Origin: Candidatus Latescibacterota bacterium
Lineage (GTDB): Bacteria > JAAXHH01
Direction: 5' to 3'
NCBI GenBank assembly: GCA_022822725.1
Contig: JAJEAN010000002.1
Span: 124,001-188,000, forward strand
DNA length: 64,000 bases
Under the pieces are notes generated by a model. The model saw nothing but the letters and a program-made list of their open reading frames with translations. It was not told the DNA's origin and searched no databases. Shown piece after piece: positions 55,718 to 64,000 of this stretch; the stretch's first letter is position 1; each line of letters starts with the position of its first letter. The translations under genes were made by a program, and so were the position numbers.

Positions 55718-55825
55718 ATGTACGCTATAAATAACGGCTTGTGCGCGGTGTATCCGCTTCAATTCACTCGGAAAACCAGCTCAGACCACAATGTCAGGTG
55801 CCGTCAGGGGGCCTCAATTTCCGCA

Positions 55826-56962
55826 TCACGGGCACGTGGCAGCGGTTACGTTGTCGATCCCTTCGATCCAGGTCTGGAACTCCGAGCTGGTCGGCACGCA
55901 AAGCTCAGTTCCATCCAGGTTCAGGGTTTGAAGCTCGAGATTCGTAAACGAATCAGGCAGAGGTCCGCTCAATGATTCATTGTCTTGTAGGAATAAACCA
56001 CGGAGGTTAGCAAGGTAACCAAGTTCGGCCGGTATCTCACCTGACAACTGGTTGTCGCTCAGGTTCAGTTTGCCGAGATATTCCAGCTTTCCTATCGTAG
56101 CGGGAATCTCGCCCGATAACCGATTGGATCCCAGATTCAGTTCTTCAAGCGTCCACAGTTGTCCCACATCCATCGGAATCGAGCCACCCAGGTTGTTATT
56201 GTTCAGGTTCAGTATCACAACCTGTCCAAACAAGCCGACCGTAACACCGTGCCATTCTTCCACCGGTGCATCAGTCAACCAGTTCGTGTTTTGTGTCCAA
56301 TCCGGACCATTTGTCGCCATATACAACTTGCCCAGTGCAAACCTTATCGAGACAAAAATATTAATCGAGTCTGACAGGTCTCCCGATCGGGCCGTGATCT
56401 GTGCAACCCCGCTCGAGACCTCGTTTACCACTCCTTGATCGTTGACGGTCGCTACGGATTCATCGCTGCTCGACCATGTCACTTCCGCTCCGACCACCGG
56501 ATGTCCGTTTCTATCCTGTACCGTGGCTTCCAGTTTTAACTGGCCCGTGTCCGTGGTCGGGAACTCGATTACGATACGGACCGGCACCTGCGAGACGGTG
56601 ATACTCGCAGATGCCGAAAGACTGCCCGACTGTGCTGTGATCACCGCGGACCCGTTGTTGACCGCCGTGACCAGGCCTAGATCGTTAACCGTCGCAACGT
56701 CCACGGCGCCACTAGTCCACGTAACCGAAGCATCGGCGATCTCAGCACCATTCTCGTCAAGTACCTCTGGGGCCAACTGAACGGTCTGATCGATGGCGTT
56801 CAACGTAGCGGACGACGGGGTGATTTCGATGCTGGCGGGTACCGACGCAGGGGGTGTTGGAGCGCTTGGGGCGGTGGAACTATCCTTGCCGCAGGTGGAA
56901 AGCACCAACAGGGATGCCGGAAGTAACGCAATACACACGAGTCTAAGACACAAGCGTGTCAT
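55826..56962 (-). CDS. Lipoprotein with two Big_2 domains and a few LRRs
   Basis: 378 aa, the shortest of the five LRR/Big_2 proteins. Lipobox VLSTC, linker, two Big_2 domains, a Trp cap (TNGPDWTQNTNWLTDAP..WHGV), about four LRRs (LSGEIP.ELGYL.NL), and the LCVPTSSEFQTWI cap with a final Cys. AAAGGA lies 5-6 bp before the ATG at 56962; the frame extends to 57145 without a better start. The 280 bp upstream hold no gene. Confidence 0.8.
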   Translation of the reverse strand: MTRLCLRLVCIALLPASLLVLSTCGKDSSTAPSAPTPPASVPASIEITPSSATLNAIDQTVQLAPEVLDENGAEIADASVTWTSGAVDVATVNDLGLVTAVNNGSAVITAQSGSLSASASITVSQVPVRIVIEFPTTDTGQLKLEATVQDRNGHPVVGAEVTWSSSDESVATVNDQGVVNEVSSGVAQITARSGDLSDSINIFVSIRFALGKLYMATNGPDWTQNTNWLTDAPVEEWHGVTVGLFGQVVILNLNNNNLGGSIPMDVGQLWTLEELNLGSNRLSGEIPATIGKLEYLGKLNLSDNQLSGEIPAELGYLANLRGLFLQDNESLSGPLPDSFTNLELQTLNLDGTELCVPTSSEFQTWIEGIDNVTAATCP

Positions 56963-57241
56963 GACAATCCTTTCGGATGGAAAAACACTAGGGTTATACC
57001 TGCACGCCCATTTGACGATTTTAATATGAATGGGAAAGCCGTTGGCTGTAAGAGTGCTTCCTACTTTACCGAAGGATATTTCTGGAAATGTGGTTACTCC
57101 GTCATGAGGTATTGTGAAATATCGATAAATAAAGGTACATGACAAAGGGTTTTTTTGTGTTTTCGTAAAAAGTTCGAGAATGAGGCTCGGACGCGTGGAG
57201 GGGGCAGTCAGGCCGTTGACGCAAGGACGGGAGTGAGCGTT

Positions 57242-59620
57242 TTAAAACTGACTCGCAGAGCAGCGCTGAGCGACAGTAGCCTGGTCGCCTGACCTCATCT
57301 GATCTCTCAGCATACGGCGGACCAGCTTGCCCGATGCGGTATGGGGGAGTTCGTCCACTACGATGACGCGGTAGATTTTGAACAACGGGTTCAGTCCGGA
57401 GGAGACCATGTCCTGGAGTTCCGACTTAAGCGCATCGGGGTCGAGATCGTGATCAAGGCCGGCATGTGAATCGGTTGGGACGGCAGGGGATGTGTCGGCC
57501 TGGCTAATCGGCGATGAACCCGCCCTGGCATCTGCTCGAAAACTTGCGGGGCCGTCTCCGCCTTCTTGAACGACGAAAACAACGAGCCTTTCCGCCCCTT
57601 CCCCCTCGGGCTGCACCGCTACGGCCGCGCTCTCGTAGACCGCAGGGTGTCCGTCCACGATCCGTTCCAACTCCAGGGGACTGACCATGATGCCGCCCAG
57701 GTTCATCCCGTCGTCCGCTCTACCTTGTGCCCGGTAATAGCCGTGGTGAAGCCGCTGGGTGTGGTCGCCGTGCCGGCGCAGGACCTCGCCCCGGGGGCCT
57801 TCCGGACAGCCATCGAAGTAGACTTCGTCGTGGTCTCCGTTGAGCAGCCGCTGCGACATGCCCAGGGCGGGCGGCACGAGGAAGAGTTCGCCGGTACCGC
57901 CGTTTCCAACTTCCGCGCCGGTCTCGTCCACGTCCCCACCGGTCTCGTCCACGTCCGCGCCGGTTTCGTCCAGGATCACGAAATCCACGCCCAGGTTCGC
58001 TGTGGTGAATGCCGCGGGCGAGCAGGGCTGGAGGACCGTGCAGGCCAGGTGTCCGCCCCCGATCTCGGTACCGCCCAGGTATTCGATCACGGGCGCGCGG
58101 TAATCGGTCCGGCTCATGAGCCACAGGTAGTCGGTCCGGCTGGCGGGTTCGCCCGTGGAGCTGAACACGCGGACGGACGGCCATTCGACGCCTTCGCACG
58201 CGCCGGTGCGCCGCCAGGTCCGCACCAAGGTGGGAATCACGCCCTGCATGGTGACTCCGGCGCGCCGGATGAAACGCGGGTATTCGGCGGTATTGGAAGC
58301 GGCCGGATACAAGGCCATGCACGCGTCGTTGATCAGGGTGGCGTAGATGAGCCACGGACCCATCATCCAGCCGATGTTGGTCGGCCAGGCCGTGACGTCG
58401 TCCCCGTGGACGTCCTGGTGGTAGAATCCGTCCATGGCGCTCTTGATGGGGGTCAGGTGGGTCCACGGTATGGCCTTGGGATCGCCGGTGGTCCCCGAGG
58501 AGAACAGGATATTGGTCGTGCGATACGGGTCGCCGGTCACGGATTCGAAGGTGTCGTCGGAGGACAGGAGGTCGGGCCAGTGGATGTCGGATGGACGGAT
58601 GCCGGGGCGGTGCTGGGTCGCGTCTGATGCGGCCGGGGAAGCGTCTGGCGCCGTCGCGTCGCTCTGAGGAGGGACATCGCCAGTCGGCGGATCGCTTCGC
58701 ATGGAAGAGCCATCCGAAGCGCCGGACGGCACGACGATGATCGTGGACGCGCCCGACTCGACGACCGTGTCGTAGAGCGGTATGCGCTTGCCCCCGTGGA
58801 CGAACCGGTCCATGGTGACCGCGCAGGTCGCGCCGGCGATAGCCATGCGGCGCCGGACCTCAGAGGCCGGGAAACTGTGGGCGATGGAGACGACCCGCGA
58901 ACCCGAGCGGATGATGGCCAGGTAGGCGATCACGCATGCCAGGTTCAAGGGCATGTAGAGGGCGATGGCGCGATCCGGCGCCAGGCCCCGTTCGCTCAGG
59001 CCGTTGGCGACGCGGTTGACGAGGCTTTCCAGTTCGCCGTAGGTCGTCGTGGAGAGCGATCTGCCGTCCGGACCGGGCGTGACGACCGCGGGACGGCCGG
59101 GATCGGCGGTGAAGCAGCTGTCGACGATGTTGAGCCGGGCGCCCGGCAGCCACCGGGGATCGCGGACGCCCCCGCGCAAACCGCGTTCATCGCCGTCCAG
59201 ATCGAGGATGGCGTCCGGCGGCCTCGTGAATTCGATGCCGAGCCGCTCGAGGGTGTGGGCCCAGAAGGCGGAGGGAGCGCGGACGGACCAGGCGTGGAAG
59301 TCTTCGTAACGGTCGATACCCACGGCCGCCATACTCGCTTGGAGGTTCGACCGGCGCACGGTCTCTTCGTCAGGAGACCAGGCCGCTGGCGGCCCGTCCT
59401 CCGGGCGGCGACCATCGAAAATGCGCCGGAAGGCCGCCAGGTGATCCTCAAAGGGCAGGGACTCGCGCCGCGAACGGTCAACGAAATCCCGCCAGGCCTG
59501 GTCCTGCCGGGCGGGATCCGGATTGGCGGCGCATTCCGGTTGATTACCGGGGTCGCCTGACGGGTTTTCGGTGGCGTCGTCCGGATTGCCGAGCTCGGAG
59601 TTTGGGCTTTGCGCGCACAT
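57242..59620 (-). CDS. AMP-binding acyl-CoA synthetase-like protein
   Basis: 792 aa. The adenylate-forming core is clear: A3 motif TTNILFSSGTTGDPKAIPWTH, VFSSTGEPAS, YLGGTEIGGG, DDGMNLGGIMVSP, and the catalytic lysine near the end in TASGKLVRR. Long N-terminal region (about 200 residues) precedes it; the order recalls acetyl-CoA/acetoacetyl-CoA synthetase-like proteins of plant-peroxisome AAE type. Substrate unknown. Two low-complexity inserts: one near residue 300 and one of DETG(A/G)DV heptads near 555. It starts 9 bp after the lactonase gene. Confidence 0.8.
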   Translation of the reverse strand: MCAQSPNSELGNPDDATENPSGDPGNQPECAANPDPARQDQAWRDFVDRSRRESLPFEDHLAAFRRIFDGRRPEDGPPAAWSPDEETVRRSNLQASMAAVGIDRYEDFHAWSVRAPSAFWAHTLERLGIEFTRPPDAILDLDGDERGLRGGVRDPRWLPGARLNIVDSCFTADPGRPAVVTPGPDGRSLSTTTYGELESLVNRVANGLSERGLAPDRAIALYMPLNLACVIAYLAIIRSGSRVVSIAHSFPASEVRRRMAIAGATCAVTMDRFVHGGKRIPLYDTVVESGASTIIVVPSGASDGSSMRSDPPTGDVPPQSDATAPDASPAASDATQHRPGIRPSDIHWPDLLSSDDTFESVTGDPYRTTNILFSSGTTGDPKAIPWTHLTPIKSAMDGFYHQDVHGDDVTAWPTNIGWMMGPWLIYATLINDACMALYPAASNTAEYPRFIRRAGVTMQGVIPTLVRTWRRTGACEGVEWPSVRVFSSTGEPASRTDYLWLMSRTDYRAPVIEYLGGTEIGGGHLACTVLQPCSPAAFTTANLGVDFVILDETGADVDETGGDVDETGAEVGNGGTGELFLVPPALGMSQRLLNGDHDEVYFDGCPEGPRGEVLRRHGDHTQRLHHGYYRAQGRADDGMNLGGIMVSPLELERIVDGHPAVYESAAVAVQPEGEGAERLVVFVVQEGGDGPASFRADARAGSSPISQADTSPAVPTDSHAGLDHDLDPDALKSELQDMVSSGLNPLFKIYRVIVVDELPHTASGKLVRRMLRDQMRSGDQATVAQRCSASQF

Positions 59621-59629
59621 GGGCCGGAC

Positions 59630-60700
59630 TCAGTCCAACACGACCATCTTCAGGCACACCGCCATGGGGATTTCGGCCACGACGCCGGAGAGATGGAGCA
59701 GGCCCGTGTCCGGATCGAGCCGGTGGTAGGTGACCGTGTCCGAGCTCTGGTTGCCGACGAGGACGAAACTGTTGGTCGGATCGATCCCGAAGTTCCGCGG
59801 GTTCTCGCCGCCCGTGGGTACGATGCCGAGCGTCGACAGCCGGCCCGATTCCCCGTCCACGGCGTACATGGCGAGGCTGTCGTGGCCCCGGTTGGAGCCG
59901 TAGAGGTACCTGCCGTCGTCGGTGATGTGGATGTCCGCCGTGTGGCTGACCTCGTCGTAGCCGTCGGGCAGCGTCGTCACCGTTTCGATGGCCGTGAGCG
60001 TGCCGGCCGACCCATCGTAGGCGAAGGCCGTGATCGTGTTGCCCATCTCGTTGATGACGTAGGCGAACTTCCGGTTGGGATGGAATTCGATGTGCCGGGG
60101 TCCCGATCCGGGCGGCACCGACGCCTCGCCGTGGGGCGTCAGCACGGCCGTGTCCGGATCGAGGGCGTAGATCATCACCTTGTCGGTGCCCAGGTCCGGC
60201 GAGAACACGAAGTTGTAGTCCAGGTCGTGTCGGATCATGTGGGCGTGGGGCTCCTGCTGGCGGCTCTGGTCGACGCTCGAACCGGTATGCTGGATGACCG
60301 ACGCCGCTTCGCCCAGGGACCCATCGTCGTTCACGGGGAAGGAGGATACGGACCCGCCTCCGTAATTGGCCGCGAGCACGGCCTTCCCGCTGCGGTGCAC
60401 GTCGATGGAGCAGGGCCCGGCGCCTCCGGACGACTGGCTGTTCAGCGGCGTGAGCGTACCGGACGCATCCACGGAATAAGCGAAGACGCCGCCGTGGGGA
60501 TCGCCCGTCTCGCCGACGGCGTAGAGGAAGCGGGCGTCCGGCGTCAGGCACAGGAAGGACGGGTTCGTGATGCCGCCCACGTGGCTGACGTATTCCATGA
60601 CGCCGGTGGCGGTATCGACGTCGTAAACATAGATGCCCTTGCTGGTGGTCTGGGTGTAGGTGCCGACGAAAACGCGAATGGTCCGGGCGTTACTGGACAT
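59630..60700 (-). CDS. Lactonase-family beta-propeller (6-phosphogluconolactonase-like)
   Basis: 356 aa, seven-bladed propeller pattern with FVGTYT at the start, NPSFLCLTPDARFLYAVGE, HAHMIRHD, GSGPRHIEFHPNRKFAYVINE, and GENPRNFGIDPTNSFVLVGNQ. This is the YbhE/Pgl lactonase family, which opens sugar lactones to acids. No signal peptide. A sugar lactone product would be a fitting substrate supply for the sugar-acid enzymes elsewhere in this window, but physical linkage is only to the CoA-ligase gene. Confidence 0.85.
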   Translation of the reverse strand: MSSNARTIRVFVGTYTQTTSKGIYVYDVDTATGVMEYVSHVGGITNPSFLCLTPDARFLYAVGETGDPHGGVFAYSVDASGTLTPLNSQSSGGAGPCSIDVHRSGKAVLAANYGGGSVSSFPVNDDGSLGEAASVIQHTGSSVDQSRQQEPHAHMIRHDLDYNFVFSPDLGTDKVMIYALDPDTAVLTPHGEASVPPGSGPRHIEFHPNRKFAYVINEMGNTITAFAYDGSAGTLTAIETVTTLPDGYDEVSHTADIHITDDGRYLYGSNRGHDSLAMYAVDGESGRLSTLGIVPTGGENPRNFGIDPTNSFVLVGNQSSDTVTYHRLDPDTGLLHLSGVVAEIPMAVCLKMVVLD

Positions 60701-60920
60701 GGGGTGATTCTCCTTGGTTGACTGTAGGTATCCGGTCTAAATTTGAACTAAACCGATCGGAATTGATTTCTTGCTTCCTGCATCTTTTTTAAAAAGTCCG
60801 CGAGAATGTTTAACGGAATTCCAACTGATTCAATATGACAGATCATGATACACAATTAAACAGCATAAATGGATAAACATAGCGATGCCACGCACACACC
60901 GATAGGAGCACAACCCAACG

Positions 60921-61175
60921 ATGAACAATCACAAAACCCAAAGAGACACGGAAGAACTGATGGAGGAAGTGTACTTCAAGGACCAGTGCGTCAAAAGTCG
61001 TCTGTCCGGTCTTGAGACATCGGAAGACGGCATGCGGGAACTCATTGAATACAACGCCGCACAGTTGAAGGAAATGAAAAGCGATGCCCGTTGGTGGAGA
61101 AAAACCCTGATTACATGTATCATTGCGAATTTTGGGTTGCTCATCACCATTACAATCAAACTGCTACTGGACTAA
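60921..61175 (+). CDS. Small tail-anchored coiled-coil protein, unknown
   Basis: 84 aa. A charged helical N-terminal part (two Cys/His near residue 22 apart, otherwise Glu/Lys-rich) and a C-terminal hydrophobic helix (TLITCIIANFGLLITITIKLL). This is the reverse polarity of the other small membrane proteins. Plus strand; the next small gene starts 17 bp later. Confidence 0.6.
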   Translation: MNNHKTQRDTEELMEEVYFKDQCVKSRLSGLETSEDGMRELIEYNAAQLKEMKSDARWWRKTLITCIIANFGLLITITIKLLLD

Positions 61176-61191
61176 TCGAAGGGAGGCATAC

Positions 61192-61395
61192 ATGTCGACG
61201 AAGAAAGGCCGGGTTCTGACCCCCGAGGTCGTTGAACACATAAAAAACACGATTCTGGAAACATTGCATGACGAAGACATCCTGACCATGGGCATCGAGA
61301 TCGATATCAAGCTCACCAGCGGTTATCGGGACAAGATCTGGCGTGGCTGGAAGCATCCAAGACCCACCAACAGACCTTCTCTCCGGGTAGACTGA
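61192..61395 (+). CDS. Small hypothetical protein
   Basis: 67 aa, charged, no membrane segment. MSTKKGRVLTPEVVEHIKNTILE then a short C-terminal part with GYRDKIWRGWKHP. GGGAGG lies 6 bp before the ATG at 61192, which supports translation. No family recognised. Likely co-transcribed with the tail-anchored gene upstream. Confidence 0.55.
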   Translation: MSTKKGRVLTPEVVEHIKNTILETLHDEDILTMGIEIDIKLTSGYRDKIWRGWKHPRPTNRPSLRVD

Positions 61396-61403
61396 CCTGC
61401 GCA

Positions 61404-62120
61404 CTAACCCGGCCGCCGCTGCCAGTCCCACCACGACTCCTGCGGGGCGTACCCCAGGATGCGTTCGGCCTTTTCCAGGCTGTATTTCCCCGGTCCGTAA
61501 TGGCTGTGCAGGTTGAAGGCCTGGTAGTAACCGGGCACCGAGGGGAGTTCGAGGCCCTGGCGGCAGGCCACGGCGAGATCGTCGTAGATGATGAGGAATT
61601 CCCGGGTCGATTGCTTGCCCGTATGCTCCGTCGGCCGGGGCGCCAGGCCCTGGAACAGGAAGCAGACCGTGTGGATCTCGTGGTGGCGGGCGAAGCTACG
61701 GACGATCTCGTTGCTCATGTGCTTGGTGATGAAGTAGTAGTCGGTGGAAGGCGCGTCAGGCGCGTCGACGGGGATATCGGTGTCGTGCACGTAGGCCAGG
61801 AGGGTCTGGGCCGGGCCGGTGTGGATCACCTTCCTGATCCCGGCGTCGGCGGCCGCCTTCATCACGTTCCAGGCCCCGATGGTGTTGACCTGGAAGCTCA
61901 GCGTGTCGTCGTGGCGCAGGACCGTGAAGTTCATGACCGCGTCCACGCCCTCCACGGCCTCGCGGACCTGGCCGTAGTCCCGCACGTCCACGTGGAGGAC
62001 GGGCTTTCCGTCCGGATGGTCCTTGATGTCGGCCAGCCGCAGGTCGTAGTCCTTCTCGAGCGCGGGGGTGATGTGCGGCGCGATGAGCCCGGACGCACCG
62101 AGCAGCAGGACTTTCTTCAT
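61404..62120 (-). CDS. NAD-dependent epimerase/dehydratase (extended SDR)
   Basis: 238 aa. LLLGASGLIAPHI at 5-17, LADIKDHPDGKP, FTVLRHDD, and Y129-x-x-x-K133 in YYFITK. Clearly paralogous to the SDR at 2148-2870. It may oxidise or epimerise a sugar or sugar acid. The ATG at 62120 has GAGGTG upstream. An SDR and an amidohydrolase lie upstream on the same strand, so the three may form a catabolic unit. Confidence 0.85.
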   Translation of the reverse strand: MKKVLLLGASGLIAPHITPALEKDYDLRLADIKDHPDGKPVLHVDVRDYGQVREAVEGVDAVMNFTVLRHDDTLSFQVNTIGAWNVMKAAADAGIRKVIHTGPAQTLLAYVHDTDIPVDAPDAPSTDYYFITKHMSNEIVRSFARHHEIHTVCFLFQGLAPRPTEHTGKQSTREFLIIYDDLAVACRQGLELPSVPGYYQAFNLHSHYGPGKYSLEKAERILGYAPQESWWDWQRRPG

Positions 62121-62202
62121 GGATGGCACCTCAATTCCGCCAGTTCGATTTCGCGGCGAGGTCCGTGGTTCGTGGCGATGCCGGGACTCATCATGTTTCT
62201 CC

Positions 62203-62973
62203 TCAGTCCCGCCAGTTCGCGGCGAAGTTGTGGACCGGCGCGTAGCCGAGATTGCGGACCTGGTTAATGAGGTACTTGGGATTCTCCAGGTCGGCGCAGA
62301 TATGGTACATGGCATACCGGCTGGTCCACCAGACCTGGTCCGATGCGTCGCGCTCCAGGGCGAGGCGGAAGGCCTGGGCCGCGTCCCGGTAGTCCAGCCA
62401 CAGCAGGTCGGGCGCCTGGCCGGCCACTTCCTCTTCGCTGACGAGGGTGCCCAGCCGAAGTCCCGTGACCGTCACCATGTGATCCCTTGCGAATTCCCGC
62501 GCGGTATGCTCGCCCAGGTAGCGGGACATCTCCGGCATGTCGGGCTCGGGCAGCGGCTTCCACAGTTCGCTGATGTACACGTCGTCCGGATAGGGCCGGA
62601 AGAGGTCCAGGGTACCGCCGTAGACGAATCGCCTGACGCCCGCTTCCACACCGGCCTTGAAGAGCTGGTGGGTGCCGCGCGTGGCCAGTTCCAGGAGTTG
62701 CTTCTCGCGCTCCACCTCGGACGCCGGCAGGTCCTGCGGCGGCTCGCCCGTGTGGACGATGGCGTCCATGCCGCGGACCGCTCGCCAGGCGAAGTCCTGG
62801 TCCAGCAGGCTGCCCTGGGCGGCATCGCCGGGCGATTCGCCACGCGTTTCGGCCCCGGTCGCGGCCGGCGCCTCCACGGGCGATTCGTCCACGAGGCGGA
62901 GCCTGTGGTCCTTCAGGGCTTCGGCCACCGCCTGTCCCAGCCGGCTCGCGGCGCCGGTGATCAGGATGTTCAT
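62203..62973 (-). CDS. SDR-like protein lacking the catalytic lysine
   Basis: 256 aa. The glycine loop LITGAASRLGQAVAE is present, but in the Y-x-x-x-K position the sequence reads YLGEH, so the lysine is replaced by His. The remainder (GGTLDLFRPYPDD, LWLDYRDAAQAFRLALE) follows extended SDRs. It may have lost catalysis, or the lysine role may be met elsewhere. AAAGGAG precedes the ATG at 62973. Followed 82 bp later by the SDR at 61404-62120. Confidence 0.8.
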   Translation of the reverse strand: MNILITGAASRLGQAVAEALKDHRLRLVDESPVEAPAATGAETRGESPGDAAQGSLLDQDFAWRAVRGMDAIVHTGEPPQDLPASEVEREKQLLELATRGTHQLFKAGVEAGVRRFVYGGTLDLFRPYPDDVYISELWKPLPEPDMPEMSRYLGEHTAREFARDHMVTVTGLRLGTLVSEEEVAGQAPDLLWLDYRDAAQAFRLALERDASDQVWWTSRYAMYHICADLENPKYLINQVRNLGYAPVHNFAANWRD

Positions 62974-63096
62974 GGTTGCTCCTTTGTGATTCTTTTTTCT
63001 GCCGAGTTTTCCGAATTCGACTCCGACTAATCCATTATAGGGCCACGCGACCGGCAGGGTCACACGCCCGGTGGCGAACCAGGTGACGAAACCGTC

Positions 63097-63927
63097 TCAG
63101 GCCTGCGGGTCGTCAAAGGTCCACAGGTCCAGGGCCGTCCCACCCAGCACACGGGGCATGTCCTCCGGCGCGATGAACTTCATTTCGTCGCGGACGACCG
63201 TCAGGGTCTGGCCGTACGCGGCGTTGGCAAGGCAAACGGGCCAGTCGGTGCCCCACAGGATGCGGCTGCCCCCGAAGGCCTGGTAGACCGCCTTGACCAT
63301 GGCGTGGGTATCCGACCAGGGATAGCCCTGATCCGAAATGGACCAGGTATGGCTGATCTTCACGTATACCCTGGGATACCGGGCCAGGTCGAGGACGGCC
63401 TGGATTTCGTCCGGCCGGTCCGGCCGCGCGTCGGCCATGTGGTCCACGACGACGTCGAGATCGGGAAACCGTTCCAGCAGGCTGGCCAGGTCGGGCAACC
63501 GGCCGGGCCGCGTCAGCATGAGCAGCGGAACCTCGAGTTCCTCGGCACGCCGGAAGATCGGCGGCATCAGGGGACCGCGGAACCAGTCGCCCGCTGGTCC
63601 TTCGGCAGGGCTCAGCCGCACGCCCTGGAAACCGTGCTCCTCCACCCAGCGGGCGAGGTGGTCCGGCGCGGCAGGATCTTCGGGATTGACGCGGCAGACC
63701 CCGGCAAACCGGTCCGGATAGGTGCGCAGGACGTGAGCAACGTATGTATTGTCCCAACGGTAGCCGATGAACTGTACCAGGACGGTCTTTTCCACGCCGT
63801 GCCGGTCCATCAGGTCCAGAAGCATTTCGGCCGTCCGGTCCTCGGCGGGCGGGGCGTCGTTCTCCGCGGGCCAGGGGAAGGCGGGATCGTTAACCCAGAC
63901 GTGGGTATGGGGGTCGATGATGCGCAT
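63097..63927 (-). CDS. Amidohydrolase 2-family metal-dependent hydrolase
   Basis: 276 aa. DPHTHVW (H7, H9), VDHMADARP, and GTDWPVC near the end are the usual metal and acid residues of the amidohydrolase 2 (lactonase/decarboxylase) family. It may open a lactone or hydrolyse an amide; precise substrate unknown. It precedes the two SDR genes on the same strand. Start at 63927 has no strong ribosome site. Confidence 0.85.
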   Translation of the reverse strand: MRIIDPHTHVWVNDPAFPWPAENDAPPAEDRTAEMLLDLMDRHGVEKTVLVQFIGYRWDNTYVAHVLRTYPDRFAGVCRVNPEDPAAPDHLARWVEEHGFQGVRLSPAEGPAGDWFRGPLMPPIFRRAEELEVPLLMLTRPGRLPDLASLLERFPDLDVVVDHMADARPDRPDEIQAVLDLARYPRVYVKISHTWSISDQGYPWSDTHAMVKAVYQAFGGSRILWGTDWPVCLANAAYGQTLTVVRDEMKFIAPEDMPRVLGGTALDLWTFDDPQA

Positions 63928-64000
63928 GGATCACATATCAGTGTATAGTTTAGAACGAATCGCTAATTTCGAGGCCTGAACAAATTAAATCAAGGAGAAA

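Noticed and set aside
1-64000. tRNA or rRNA genes
   Set aside because: I looked for cloverleaf T-loop patterns and conserved rRNA blocks in the gaps and recognised none; a covariance-model search would settle it.

Overview
The window reads as one contig of a high-GC, Gram-negative, free-living bacterium. An LptD-type outer-membrane protein, a porin-like barrel, many lipobox lipoproteins and three Tat-type signals support a double membrane. The mix of enolase-superfamily dehydratases, SDRs, Gfo/Idh and amidohydrolase enzymes with big LRR/Big_2 lipoproteins resembles uncultured FCB-group lineages such as Latescibacterota. That placement is inference from gene content only; no rRNA or marker gene is present.

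Layout. (1) 1-9.7 kb, minus strand: a lipoprotein-type protein-isoaspartate methyltransferase (cut by the left edge), then a tight run of sugar-acid/amino-group enzymes (galactonate-dehydratase-like, SDR, class III aminotransferase, HisC-like aminotransferase, DapA-like). After these come a nitroreductase with the residues of iodotyrosine deiodinase, a membrane alpha/beta hydrolase with a 36-bp repeat tail, and a Tat-exported HisC-like aminotransferase. (2) 10-23.8 kb: putative porin plus TupA-like oxyanion-binding protein, Gfo/Idh oxidoreductase plus ceramidase-like protein, PafA-type phosphatase, PPK2, saccharopine-dehydrogenase-like protein, M14 peptidase, ManD-like dehydratase, RDD protein. 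(3) 23.8-57 kb: a surface-protein island with five LRR/Big_2 lipoproteins (two ending in a HExxHxxxxxH metalloprotease), three collagen-like lipoproteins (one with a degenerate trypsin fold), an LptD-like barrel and several small membrane/coiled-coil proteins. Interspersed are a five-gene operon with exported SelA-like and RidA proteins, a hicBA toxin-antitoxin pair bracketed by copies of a thiolase gene end, and a one-protein two-component system. (4) 57-64 kb: acyl-CoA-synthetase-like, lactonase, two SDRs and an amidohydrolase, mostly minus strand.

How the parts may work together. Regions 1 and 4 look like scavenging of sugar acids and related carbon sources, and share a paralogous SDR pair. 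The surface island probably mediates adhesion or degradation of external protein or matrix. The exported RidA/SelA-like pair and the Tat HisC-like enzyme suggest amino-group chemistry outside the cytoplasm. No tRNA, rRNA, CRISPR array, transposase or phage structural gene was recognised.
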